From Sva-07 sp963698435 (GTDB lineage Bacteria; Actinomycetota; Acidimicrobiia; Acidimicrobiales; Ilumatobacteraceae), in assembly GCA_963698435.1 (NCBI GenBank), contig CAVOQV010000017.1:186001-250000 (forward strand): a DNA stretch of 64,000 bases, written 5' to 3'. Under the pieces are notes generated by a model. The model saw nothing but the letters and a program-made list of their open reading frames with translations, did not search any database and had not been told where the DNA came from. Below, piece by piece: positions 23,670 to 31,889 of this stretch (position 1 is the first letter of the stretch; each line of letters starts with the position of its first letter). Both the position numbers and the translations under genes were made by a program.

Positions 23670-23733
23670 CGACTCCCGCGGCGCCCGGCGGGTCGAAGCT
23701 GCCGGCGCGGATCTCCCTCACCTGCGGCCGAAC

Positions 23734-24537
23734 TCAGGGGCGGGTGATCGCGGCAAAGGTCACCGCCGCGGCCTGTGCCACGTTCAGCGAGTCGACCGAG
23801 GGCTCGATCGGAATGCGGACCCGGCGTCCGGCAGCGGCGAGCATCGCCCGACTCAAGCCCGGTCCTTCCGCTCCCAGGCACACCGCCAGTCGCTCCGGCA
23901 CGTCGGCACTCCACAGATCGACCGAATCGGCACCGGGCGTCATCGCCCATGTCTCGAATCCAGCGGATCGGAGTTGCGCGGTCACCGTCGACCAGGCATC
24001 GACTCGGGCGATCGGCAGGGTCAGCACCTCACCCATGCTCACCCTGACGGTGCGGCGGCTGTAGGGGTCGGTGCAGGTCGGATCGATCACGAGGCCGTCG
24101 ATGCCGAAGGCCCGTGCGGCGCGTGCGATCGCACCGAGGTTCTCTGCGTCGTTCAAGCCCTCCAGAACGGCGAGTCGCCGCGCCGACGCGGTCAGTTCGT
24201 CGAGCGACGGGTGGGGCCGACGTGCAGCACTGGCGATCACGCCGCGGTGCAGATCGAAGCCGACCACCCCGGCGATCACGTCCCGGTCGACCACGTACAC
24301 CGGAACCCCGAGAGCCGCCAGCGCCGACGCGTTGGCATCGAACCGCTCGACGCGTGACGGCGCCAGCATGACCGAGCGGATCGTGTGGCCCGACTCGATC
24401 AGCCGATCGATCGCCACGTAGCCCTCGACGATGAACGATTCGTCGCGCTCGTAGCGACGACGGTACGGCTGATCGTTGAGCGCCCGGTAGTCGTCGAGTC
24501 GAGGGTCGTCGCCCCGTTCGACGATCGTCCTGGTCAA
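23734..24537 (-). CDS. SpoU/TrmH-family RNA 2'-O-methyltransferase
   Basis: Protein of 267 residues with an N-terminal substrate-binding domain (RDESFIVEGYVAIDRLIESG) and a C-terminal SPOUT knot. Knot motifs are visible: LEGLNDAENLGAIARAARAFGID, then AVCLGAEGPGLSR and IPIEPSVDSLNVAQAAAV. It methylates a ribose in rRNA or tRNA. The start is probably TTG 24537, which overlaps the stop of the upstream VOC gene as TTGA; no nearer ATG gives the family N-terminus. Last gene of a three-gene overlapping operon. Confidence 0.88.
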   Translation of the reverse strand: MTRTIVERGDDPRLDDYRALNDQPYRRRYERDESFIVEGYVAIDRLIESGHTIRSVMLAPSRVERFDANASALAALGVPVYVVDRDVIAGVVGFDLHRGVIASAARRPHPSLDELTASARRLAVLEGLNDAENLGAIARAARAFGIDGLVIDPTCTDPYSRRTVRVSMGEVLTLPIARVDAWSTVTAQLRSAGFETWAMTPGADSVDLWSADVPERLAVCLGAEGPGLSRAMLAAAGRRVRIPIEPSVDSLNVAQAAAVTFAAITRP

Positions 24538-24998
24538 CGCGCGAACACCTGCGTATCGTCGGCGAACGCCTTGAACTCGAGCGCGTTGCCGGACGGGTCG
24601 AGCAGGAACATCGTCGACTGCTCGCCGATCTCGCCGGCGAACCGGGTGTGTGGCTCGATCACGAAGTGAGTCCCGGCCGCGAGGAGCCGATCCGCGAGCT
24701 CCCTCCACTCGGACGGGCTCAGCAGAACGCCGAAGTGGGGAACGGGGACATCGTGTCCATCGACCGGGTTCGACAAGGCGGAAGGCCGATACGTCGGATC
24801 CAGGTGGGCCACGAACTGGTGGCCGTAGAGGTCGAAATCGACCCACGAGTCGCTCGAACGTCCCTCGGCGCATCCGAGCGCCACACCGTAGAACGACCGG
24901 GCCGCAGCCAGGTCGTGCACAGGCATCGCGAGATGAAAGCGCGGTCGTGGCGTGTCCCGGGTCGCCGGGGCCGGCGCGGTGCTGTCCGACGGTGTCAC
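24534..24998 (-). CDS. VOC/glyoxalase-like protein
   Basis: Protein of 154 residues with the VOC pattern: FHLAMPVHDLAAARSFYGVALGC, FDLYGHQFVAHLDP, PHFGVLLSPSEWRELADRL and FLLDPSGNALEFKAF. Metal residues His (HLAMPV) and Glu (NALEFKAF) are in place. Reaction unknown. Overlaps both neighbours by four bases (hotdog protein upstream, RNA methylase downstream), so it is part of one operon. Confidence 0.85.
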   Translation of the reverse strand: MTPSDSTAPAPATRDTPRPRFHLAMPVHDLAAARSFYGVALGCAEGRSSDSWVDFDLYGHQFVAHLDPTYRPSALSNPVDGHDVPVPHFGVLLSPSEWRELADRLLAAGTHFVIEPHTRFAGEIGEQSTMFLLDPSGNALEFKAFADDTQVFAR

Positions 24999-25441
24999 AG
25001 CGGGAGGACGTAGGTGCCCTGGGCGGTTGCGGTCGGCTTGTCGTCACGGTCGTCGCACCACACCCGAATCGTCCCGACCACGTTGCGTCGCCCGGCGACG
25101 TCGAGGGTCGCCTTGGCCCACAGCATCTTGCCCTGTGCCGGACGGAGGAAACGGATGGAGAGTTCGGACGTGAGCGCCATGGGTTCGATCCGGCCGGTCG
25201 CGCCGAACACGAGATACCAGAGTGCGGCATCGGCGAGGCTGAACTGCGACGGGCCCGACACGAAGGCGCCGGGACGCAACTCGGCATCGGAGATCTCCCG
25301 GCGAGCGAGGGCGAAGTCGGCGCCGATCGAGTCGCAGGTGTTGTTCGAACCCGGAAAGAGCTGCTCGATCATCTCGTTCACCGCGGCAGCCGTCGGCAGC
25401 GGCGGGCTCGAGTTCTCGTCGTCGGCCGTGGATGAAGGCAT
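24995..25441 (-). CDS. Hotdog-fold (PaaI-like) acyl-CoA thioesterase family protein
   Basis: Protein of 148 residues. The hotdog helix and strand pattern is seen in RPGAFVSGPSQFSLADAALWYLVFGATG (PaaI-type S-x-x-D-x-A), then SELSIRFLRPAQGKMLWAKATLD and GTIRVWCDDRDDKPTATAQGTYVLP. Probably hydrolyses an acyl-CoA. It is the first gene of the hotdog-VOC-methylase operon and is divergent from the FAD reductase gene, with about 80 bp between them. Confidence 0.85.
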   Translation of the reverse strand: MPSSTADDENSSPPLPTAAAVNEMIEQLFPGSNNTCDSIGADFALARREISDAELRPGAFVSGPSQFSLADAALWYLVFGATGRIEPMALTSELSIRFLRPAQGKMLWAKATLDVAGRRNVVGTIRVWCDDRDDKPTATAQGTYVLPL

Positions 25442-25519
25442 GGGCAGACGCTAGTGGCGATGACCTCCGTCGACCCGCGAGCTTCGCCGCGACCGCCGAA
25501 TCGTGGCATCGTTGCCGCC

Positions 25520-26779
25520 ATGGCCGACAGTGAGATCCCGATGTCCTTCGATCCACTCGACCGGGTGGTCGTCGTCGGTGCGTCGCTCGCCGGCCTACGC
25601 GCCGCGGAGACGCTGCGACAGCACGACGTTGCCACCTCGATCGTGGTGGTCGGCGACGAAGTGCATCGCCCCTACGACCGGCCGCCGTTGTCGAAGAAGG
25701 TGCTGTCGGGTGAATGGGAACCCGACCGGATCCACCTCCGACAGCCCGACGTCTTCGACGACCTCGACGTCGAGTGGCGCCTCGGTCAAGCCGCCACCGC
25801 ACTCGACCTCTCCGCCCGCCAGCTCACCCTGGCCGACGATTCCGCTCTCGCCTTCGACGGGCTGGTGATCGCAACGGGTGCGCACCCACGCCGGCTCGCT
25901 GGGCAGGACGACTTCGCCCACGTCCACGAACTCCGCACTCTCGACGACGCGCTCCGGCTGCGCAGCGAGATCGTCGGCGGTGGTCGCCGAGTCGTTGTCA
26001 TCGGCGCCGGCTTCATCGGGCTCGAAGCCGCTGCGACCGCGAAGACGCTGGGCAACGACGTCGTCGTTCTGGAGGGAGCAACTGCCCCGTTGATTCGAGG
26101 GATCGGCGCCGAGATGGGCGAGGCGATTGCTGATCTGCACCGTGCTCACGGTGTCGAGGTGCGCTGCGGTGTGTTCATCGAGGGCCTGACGGCCGACGGG
26201 GTACGACTGGTCGGTGGTGACGTCGTGCCGGCCGATGCGATCGTCGTCGGGATCGGCGTCACACCCAACACGCACTGGTTGGAAGGCAGCGGCCTACGAC
26301 TGCGCGACGGGGTCGTGTGTGATGCCAACCTCAACGCGCTCGACGTGTCGGGTCAGGTGGTGCCCGGTGTCTTTGCGGCCGGTGACGTCGCCCGCTGGCC
26401 GAACGGGCTCTTCGACGAAGAGATGCGTGTCGAGCACTGGACCAACGCCGCCGAGCAGGGGGCCCACGTCGCCGCCAACCTCCGCCACCTCGCCGCCGGC
26501 GAGCCATTCGAGCCGTACGCGCCGCTGCCGTTCTTCTGGAGTGACCAGTTCGAGCACCGCATCCAGTTCCTGGGCCGGGCAGCCCTCGACGACGAGGTGC
26601 GGGTGGTCGCCGGTTCCGTCTCGGACGCGAAGTTCCTTGCGCTGTTCGGACACGACGGCCGCCTGCACGGTGCCCTCGGCGTGAACGCTCCGAGATGGGT
26701 GATGCCGACGCGCAAGCTCTTCCTCGAGGGGGCCTCCTGGGACGAGGCAGTCGCCGCCACGACGGGGCTCGACGCCTAG
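25520..26779 (+). CDS. FAD-dependent ferredoxin reductase-like oxidoreductase
   Basis: Protein of 419 residues. FAD motif VVVVGASLAGLRAAETLR near the N-terminus, NAD motif VVVIGAGFIGLEAAATAKTLG in the middle, FAD-contacting VFAAGDVARWPN and the C-terminal FFWSDQFEHRIQFLG typical of rhodocoxin or putidaredoxin reductase. Transfers electrons from NAD(P)H to a ferredoxin. No ferredoxin or P450 is adjacent, so the partner is elsewhere. Start ATG 25520 (MADSEIPMSF). Nine bp before an aminotransferase, so co-transcribed with it. Confidence 0.9.
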   Translation: MADSEIPMSFDPLDRVVVVGASLAGLRAAETLRQHDVATSIVVVGDEVHRPYDRPPLSKKVLSGEWEPDRIHLRQPDVFDDLDVEWRLGQAATALDLSARQLTLADDSALAFDGLVIATGAHPRRLAGQDDFAHVHELRTLDDALRLRSEIVGGGRRVVVIGAGFIGLEAAATAKTLGNDVVVLEGATAPLIRGIGAEMGEAIADLHRAHGVEVRCGVFIEGLTADGVRLVGGDVVPADAIVVGIGVTPNTHWLEGSGLRLRDGVVCDANLNALDVSGQVVPGVFAAGDVARWPNGLFDEEMRVEHWTNAAEQGAHVAANLRHLAAGEPFEPYAPLPFFWSDQFEHRIQFLGRAALDDEVRVVAGSVSDAKFLALFGHDGRLHGALGVNAPRWVMPTRKLFLEGASWDEAVAATTGLDA

Positions 26780-26788
26780 GCTCCTCGG

Positions 26789-28030
26789 ATGACCTCCGCC
26801 GGCTCGCACACGTCGAATGTCTGGGCCAAGACCACCGATCTGCAGGTGGTGAGCGGTCACGGGTGTCGTGTCGTCGACGTCAACGGTGACGAGTACCTCG
26901 ACTTCACTGCCGGAATCGCCGCGGCATCGACAGGCCATTCACACCCCAAGGTCGTTCAAGCGATCGCCGACCAGGCCGCCCGTATCATCCACGCCCAACA
27001 GAACGTGTACACCCACAACCTGCTCGAGCCGCTCGCGGCCAAGCTCGACGAGATCACGCCGACGTCGATCGACACGTTCTTCTTCGCGAACTCGAGCGAC
27101 GAAACCCTCGAGGTCGCTGTGAAGGTCGCCAAGCACGCGACGGGACGCCACAGCATCGTCGTGTTCGACGGCGCCTTCCACGGTCGCACGCATCTGACGA
27201 TGGCGATGTCGACGGCGCGTGCGATCGACCGTGGGGGCTACGGTCCCTTTCCGCCCGGGGTCTTCGTTGCGCCGTTTCCCGATCCGCATGCGTCCGATCA
27301 GGAAGCGGAGATCAGCCGTGCACTACGTGGCTTCGATCGCCTCCTGCAGACGCAGGTCGTCGCCGACGAGGTCGCCGCGATCGTGATCGAACCGGTGATC
27401 GGCGAGCGCGGGTACATTCCCACGCCTGCCGACTTCATCACCGGTCTTGCCGAACGCTGTTCGCGGCACGGCATCTTGTTCATCGCCGACGAGACCCAGA
27501 GCGGCTTCGGGCGCACCGGCAAGATGTTCGCGATCGAGGCCCACGACGTCGAGCCGGACATGATGTGCATGGCCAAGGGGATCGCGTCCGGGTTCCCGTT
27601 CGCGGCGCTCGGGATGCGCGGCTCGATCGACGCCCAGTGGCGAGTCGGCAGTCAGGGAGGATCGACCAACGGCAACCCGATCGGGTGCGCTGCCGCGTTG
27701 GCGACGATCGAGGTGCTCACCGAGCCCGGTTTTCTCGACAACGTCCATGCCCGCGGCAACCAACTCATCGACGAGTTGCGTGAGATGCAGCAGCTCGATT
27801 CGGCGCTCATGTACGTGCGCGGTCGTGGCTTGATGGTGGCGACCGAGTTCGAGACACCCGAACGCGCCGAGGCCGTCGTGGAGCACTGCCTCCGTCAGAG
27901 CCGGGTCATCTTGATGATGGGGGGCACCCGCAATCGCACGATCCGCTGGATGCCGCCGCTGGTGGTCACGAGCGACGAGGTGAACGAAGCAACGCAGGCG
28001 TTCGCCGCGGCAATCCGTGCCACGGGCTGA
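26789..28030 (+). CDS. Class III PLP-dependent aminotransferase (4-aminobutyrate aminotransferase-like)
   Basis: Protein of 413 residues. VDVNGDEYLDFTAGIAA, the PLP Asp in FIADETQSGFGRTG and the Schiff-base Lys at K263 (MCMAKGIASGFPFA) are class III hallmarks; FDGAFHGRTHLTMAMS is also conserved. Likely transfers amino groups from omega-amino acids such as 4-aminobutyrate, but class III substrates cannot be told apart from sequence alone. Middle gene of a tight operon (9-bp gaps) with an FAD reductase and a MarR regulator. Confidence 0.9.
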   Translation: MTSAGSHTSNVWAKTTDLQVVSGHGCRVVDVNGDEYLDFTAGIAAASTGHSHPKVVQAIADQAARIIHAQQNVYTHNLLEPLAAKLDEITPTSIDTFFFANSSDETLEVAVKVAKHATGRHSIVVFDGAFHGRTHLTMAMSTARAIDRGGYGPFPPGVFVAPFPDPHASDQEAEISRALRGFDRLLQTQVVADEVAAIVIEPVIGERGYIPTPADFITGLAERCSRHGILFIADETQSGFGRTGKMFAIEAHDVEPDMMCMAKGIASGFPFAALGMRGSIDAQWRVGSQGGSTNGNPIGCAAALATIEVLTEPGFLDNVHARGNQLIDELREMQQLDSALMYVRGRGLMVATEFETPERAEAVVEHCLRQSRVILMMGGTRNRTIRWMPPLVVTSDEVNEATQAFAAAIRATG

Positions 28031-28039
28031 TCGCTGCCG

Positions 28040-28525
28040 ATGGCCCGCCTCGATTCGTCCCGCATCGCAGCGTGGCGTGGACTGCAGGCCCTGGTCGGTC
28101 AGATCGAGCGGGGCCTCGACGAGGAGTTGCGTGCCGATTGGGACATCCCGCTCGGATGGTTCGACGTCTTGGCTTCTCTCCAACGCCTCGGGGGACGTGC
28201 GAGACCGCTCGACGTTGCCGCCGACCTGCGGTTGCCTCCCTCCAGTCTGAGTCGACGGCTCGATCGACTCCAGGAAGAAGGCTGGATCGCCCGGCACCGC
28301 GAGGTCCCGGGAGCGGACCTTCGAGCGGTCGAGGTCGAACTCACGCGGACGGGGCGACGTCTGTGGCGTGAGATGAACGTGAGCTACCGGCGCGCCCTGC
28401 AGGCACAGTTCGCGATCCATCTCGATGATGCCGACATCGCCGACATCGCCCGCGTGCTGGACACGCTGTTCGGGATCGATGAACCGGCCGATGAAGCGGG
28501 TCAACCGTGGCCAGACCCCGGTTGA
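28040..28525 (+). CDS. MarR-family transcriptional regulator
   Basis: Winged-helix protein of 161 residues. The HTH is in GRARPLDVAADLRLPPSSLSRRLDRLQEEGWIARHR and the wing in DLRAVEVELTRTGRRLW. The N-terminal helix (WRGLQALVGQIERGLDEEL) and C-terminal helices form the dimer. Nine bp after the aminotransferase gene, so it probably reports on that operon. It ends 7 bp from the convergent acyl-CoA ligase gene. Confidence 0.88.
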   Translation: MARLDSSRIAAWRGLQALVGQIERGLDEELRADWDIPLGWFDVLASLQRLGGRARPLDVAADLRLPPSSLSRRLDRLQEEGWIARHREVPGADLRAVEVELTRTGRRLWREMNVSYRRALQAQFAIHLDDADIADIARVLDTLFGIDEPADEAGQPWPDPG

Positions 28526-28532
28526 GCCGTGG

Positions 28533-30353
28533 TCAGGCGTACATCGCCTCGATCTCGTCGGCGTAGCGGGCGTTGACGCCGCGACGCTTGAGCTTGGAGG
28601 TCGGTGTGAGCATGTCGCTGTCCGGCATCCATTCCTCGCCGACGAGCGCGAACTTCTTGATCTGCTCGACCTGGGCGAACTGTTCGTTGACCTCGTCGAT
28701 GCCGGCCTGCACCTCGGCGCGGACATCGGGGTCGGCGGCGAGCTCGGCCAGCGACGACGACTCCTTGCCGTGCGACTTGGCCCAGACGACGGCTGCCTCG
28801 GGATCGAGGACCAGGATCGCGGACACGAACTTTCGTGCATCGCCGATCGCTGCGGCTTGGCCGATCAGCGGAATGGTCTTGAGCGCCGCTTCGAGGTTGG
28901 CCGGGCTGATGTTCTTGCCGCCGGAGGTGATGATCAGCTCCTTCTTGCGGTCGACGATCTTGATGTAGCCCTCGTCGTCGATCTCGCCGATGTCACCCGA
29001 GTGGAGCCAACCGTCGACGATCGTCTCGGCGGTCTTGTCGGGCTGCTTGAAGTAGCCCTGGAACACGTTGCCGCCCCGGCAGATCACCTCGCCGTCGTCC
29101 GCGATCTGCACCTCCATACCGTGGCAACCCCGACCGACGGTGCCGATCTTGGGGCGTTCGGGCGAGAACGTCATCGGACCGGTCGTCTCCGACATGCCGT
29201 AGATCTCGGCGAGCGGGACGCCGATGGCGTTGAACCACTCGAGTACCGGCACCGGGATCGGAGCGGCGCCGGTGATCGCCAACTCGACGGCGTCGAGGCC
29301 GACCAGCGCGCGGACGTTGGCGAACGCGACGCTGTCGAGGAAGTCGAGCGTCGCCTGCTGATCTTCGGTGAAGTCGCCGTCGAGGTTCGATCGCCGGATC
29401 TCGATCGCCGCGTTGACACCGTCGTCGAACTGCTGCTTGCGCTCCGGATCAGCCGCGAGCGCCGCATTGACGCCGTTGTAGATCTTCTCCCAGACCCGCG
29501 GGACGCCGAAGGCGAGCTGAGGGTGGACCTCCTTCAAGTACACCGTCAGCTGGTTGGGGTCGGGGCAGCAGTACACGCTGTAGCCGAGCATCATCGACTG
29601 GTAGTGGCTGACGGCCCGCTCGGCGATGTGGGCCATCGGGAGATAGGAGACCACCCGCATCCCGACGAAGTCGTCGAAGTCGATCGATCGCTTGAGGATT
29701 TCGATCGTGTACACGATGTTGTACTGGCTGATCATCACCCCTTTGGGCGGACCTGTCGTCCCCGACGTGTAGATCAGTGTGGCGATGTCGGTCGGGTCGG
29801 TCGCGGCGGCCAGGGCGTCGAGGTCGGCACTGCCGGCACCGAGCAGTTCGGCCGCTTCGTGCACACCGTCGGGAAGCGGACCCTCGGGCGGCTCGATCAC
29901 GTAGATGCGTTCGAGGGCAGGCAGTTCACCGCGCACCTTGAGGATCCGCTCGAGGAAGCCGGCGTCCTCGACGATGGCCACACGCGCCTCGGCGTGGCCG
30001 GCGAGGTACTGGATCTCCTCAGGCGACGACGAGTTGTAGATGCTGACCGGCGTGGCCCGCAGGAACTGTGCCGCGGCGTCGAACCAGTGGAAGTCGGGCC
30101 GATTGCGCATCATCAACAGCACCCGCTCGCCGCTGCCGACCCCGGCGCCGGCCAATCCGGCGGTCGCCTTGGCGACCTGGTCGGCGAACTCCTGCAGCGT
30201 CCACGCATTCCATCCACCGTCGTCCCGCATCGAGTGCAGCGCAGCAGATCCGGGATGCGCTCGCACCAGGTCCAGGAACTCGCGAGGCACCGTGCGGCCC
30301 GCGGCGGCGGCGTCGACGTCGGCGATGGAGGACAAGGGCGTCAGTGAACTCAT
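28533..30353 (-). CDS. Long-chain fatty-acid-CoA ligase (AMP-binding, FadD15/ACSL-like)
   Basis: Protein of 606 residues that activates fatty acids to acyl-CoA through acyl-AMP. The AMP motif is TLIYTSGTTGPPKGVM; also LAEIYGMSETTGPMTF, the GWLHSGDIGEIDDEGYIKI block with the conserved Asp, and the hinge DRKKELIITSGGKN, with the C-terminal catalytic Lys in TPTSKLKRRGVN. Length and motifs fit the long-chain type. Monocistronic; convergent with the MarR gene and divergent from the small zinc-ribbon protein. Confidence 0.93.
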   Translation of the reverse strand: MSSLTPLSSIADVDAAAAGRTVPREFLDLVRAHPGSAALHSMRDDGGWNAWTLQEFADQVAKATAGLAGAGVGSGERVLLMMRNRPDFHWFDAAAQFLRATPVSIYNSSSPEEIQYLAGHAEARVAIVEDAGFLERILKVRGELPALERIYVIEPPEGPLPDGVHEAAELLGAGSADLDALAAATDPTDIATLIYTSGTTGPPKGVMISQYNIVYTIEILKRSIDFDDFVGMRVVSYLPMAHIAERAVSHYQSMMLGYSVYCCPDPNQLTVYLKEVHPQLAFGVPRVWEKIYNGVNAALAADPERKQQFDDGVNAAIEIRRSNLDGDFTEDQQATLDFLDSVAFANVRALVGLDAVELAITGAAPIPVPVLEWFNAIGVPLAEIYGMSETTGPMTFSPERPKIGTVGRGCHGMEVQIADDGEVICRGGNVFQGYFKQPDKTAETIVDGWLHSGDIGEIDDEGYIKIVDRKKELIITSGGKNISPANLEAALKTIPLIGQAAAIGDARKFVSAILVLDPEAAVVWAKSHGKESSSLAELAADPDVRAEVQAGIDEVNEQFAQVEQIKKFALVGEEWMPDSDMLTPTSKLKRRGVNARYADEIEAMYA

Positions 30354-30421
30354 GTGCTCATTGTCTCACGCCTGGTGGTCCCAGGAAACCTGCGTCAACC
30401 CGCAACGGATAGCGTGGCCTG

Positions 30422-30688
30422 ATGCCCGCACTCTCGACCCTGATCTGGGTCGGCGTCGGCGTGCTGCTCGGCTACCTCCTGTGGAAAACCGGGATCATGA
30501 TGCTGCGCAGCATGACCTCGATGCCCCCGGAGCCTCCACCGGCTGGCGAGCTCCGCAAGGTGAACCGCAGATATCGCTGCGATGTCTGCGGGGTGGAGCT
30601 GAAGTTGACGATGGCTCCAGATGAGGACCCGCCGCCCCCTCGGCACTGTCTCGAGGACATGACCGAGATCGCCCCGCTCTACGAATGA
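30422..30688 (+). CDS. Small membrane-anchored zinc-ribbon-like protein
   Basis: An 88-residue protein. One N-terminal membrane helix (LIWVGVGVLLGYLLWKTGIMML), a proline-rich linker and a zinc-ribbon-like C-terminus with YRCDVCGVELKL and a later PRHCLEDM, giving three Cys and one His for a possible metal site. I do not recognise a named family. It stands alone, divergent from the acyl-CoA ligase. A 24-bp dyad of DnaA-box-like sequences lies 27 bp after its stop. Confidence 0.75.
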   Translation: MPALSTLIWVGVGVLLGYLLWKTGIMMLRSMTSMPPEPPPAGELRKVNRRYRCDVCGVELKLTMAPDEDPPPPRHCLEDMTEIAPLYE

Positions 30689-30715
30689 TCCGTGCGGGAA
30701 TCTGGGGGACGACGC

Positions 30716-30739
30716 GTTGTCCACAGGAGTGTGGACAAC
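30716..30739. promoter_or_regulatory. Perfect dyad made of two DnaA-box-like 9-mers
   Basis: GTTGTCCACA, GGAG, TGTGGACAAC. Each arm contains TTGTCCACA, the consensus DnaA box of high-GC actinobacteria, in convergent orientation with 4 bp between. It lies between two convergent genes (30688 and 30794), so it might instead be a hairpin terminator; no T-run follows. Confidence 0.6.
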
Positions 30740-30793
30740 ATGGGGGGGGAATCACGACGATGTGATTCGGGTCGGGTGCGTGGTCGAGTGCGG

Positions 30794-31120
30794 CTACCGC
30801 CACTTGGTGGCGGTGTAGAGCCCACCGAGGATCATCACGAGTCCGATCAGCGTGGGGATGTTGCTGTCGGTGAAGACCAGATAGCGGAGCATGATCATCA
30901 CGCCGCCGCCGATCAGCAACACCAGCATGATCACGGGGATCCAATTGGGTGGGACGAGCTGACGGGGTTGCGCCTTGGGCGTGTACCGCGAGGACGCCGC
31001 GACGTCGTGATGCTCGTCGTGGGGTTTCGTGCTGCTGGTCGTGCTGACGTAGCGGTCCTCTGGTCGCGTCCCTTTCGGGGTGACGCGTCCACCGCCCGTC
31101 TTTCGCTTCGGGGGAGCCAT
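30794..31120 (-). CDS. crgA: Cell division protein CrgA
   Basis: Protein of 108 residues: a basic Pro/Thr-rich N-terminus (MAPPKRKTGGGRVTPKG) and two membrane helices (WIPVIMLVLLIGGGVMIMLRYLVF and IPTLIGLVMILGGLYTATKWR) joined by a short TDSN turn. This matches CrgA, which interacts with FtsZ-ring and PBP proteins and helps coordinate septation. The position close to the trpG/pknB cluster is the usual actinobacterial arrangement. Start chosen at ATG 31120. Confidence 0.9.
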   Translation of the reverse strand: MAPPKRKTGGGRVTPKGTRPEDRYVSTTSSTKPHDEHHDVAASSRYTPKAQPRQLVPPNWIPVIMLVLLIGGGVMIMLRYLVFTDSNIPTLIGLVMILGGLYTATKWR

Positions 31121-31211
31121 GCGGCAACGAGCATACGTGATCTGATCGACACTGCATTCACGGCACCCGCTCAGGGTCCTCAGACCCCCGACTCGGCTGC
31201 ATACTTGAGCG

Positions 31212-31799
31212 GTGCGTTCAGCCTCTCGTGTCCTGGTCATCGACAGCTACGACAGCTTCGTCTACAACCTCGTCCAGTACCTCGGTGAACTCGGTGCCGA
31301 GCCGATCGTCGTTCGAAACGACGACATCACGGTCGACGACGCGGTGGCGCTGGCGCCCGACGCCGTGCTGCTCTCGCCGGGTCCGGGTCGCCCGGAGACC
31401 AGCGGCATCATCTGCGATTCCATCGGAGCGTTCGCCGCGCAGGCGACACCCGTCTTCGGGGTCTGCCTCGGCCATCAGGCGATCGGCCACGTGTACGGTG
31501 CGGATGTCGTGGGTGCCCCCGAGTTGATGCACGGCAAGACGTCACCGATCCTGCACGACGGCGACGGGGTGTTCGCCGGGCTGCCGTCACCGTTGACGGC
31601 GACGCGCTACCACTCGTTGACCCTCGACCCGGACAGCATCCCCGACGAACTGCTCGTCACCGCCCGCAGTGCTGATGGGGTCGTGATGGGGGTCCGCCAT
31701 CGCACGCTCGACGTCGAAGGTGTGCAGTTCCACCCCGAGAGCATTCTCACGGGCCACGGCCACGATCTCCTGCGAACGTTCCTCTCGCGAGTGCGCTGA
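31212..31799 (+). CDS. trpG: Anthranilate / aminodeoxychorismate synthase glutamine amidotransferase subunit
   Basis: Class I glutamine amidotransferase of 195 residues (TrpG/PabA). The nucleophile Cys is in FGVCLGHQAIG, the oxyanion loop in LLSPGPGRPE, and the His/Glu pair in GVQFHPESILT. It supplies ammonia to the chorismate-using partner subunit in tryptophan or folate synthesis; which one cannot be decided here because neither TrpE nor PabB is in the window. Starts with GTG 31212, divergent from crgA. Its place beside pknB is conserved in actinobacteria. Confidence 0.92.
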   Translation: MRSASRVLVIDSYDSFVYNLVQYLGELGAEPIVVRNDDITVDDAVALAPDAVLLSPGPGRPETSGIICDSIGAFAAQATPVFGVCLGHQAIGHVYGADVVGAPELMHGKTSPILHDGDGVFAGLPSPLTATRYHSLTLDPDSIPDELLVTARSADGVVMGVRHRTLDVEGVQFHPESILTGHGHDLLRTFLSRVR

Positions 31800-31889
31800 G
31801 CCGACCCGAACCGACGGGCGCCCGAGCGAATCCGAGCTCACGCTTCCCTGGAAACCGGAACGCTGTCGGCGTCGGCACTCGAGCGCTGG

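Noticed and set aside
28425..30347. 640-codon plus-strand ORF opposite the acyl-CoA ligase
   Set aside because: The ligase on the minus strand has all AMP-binding motifs; the plus-strand reading is low-complexity shadow.
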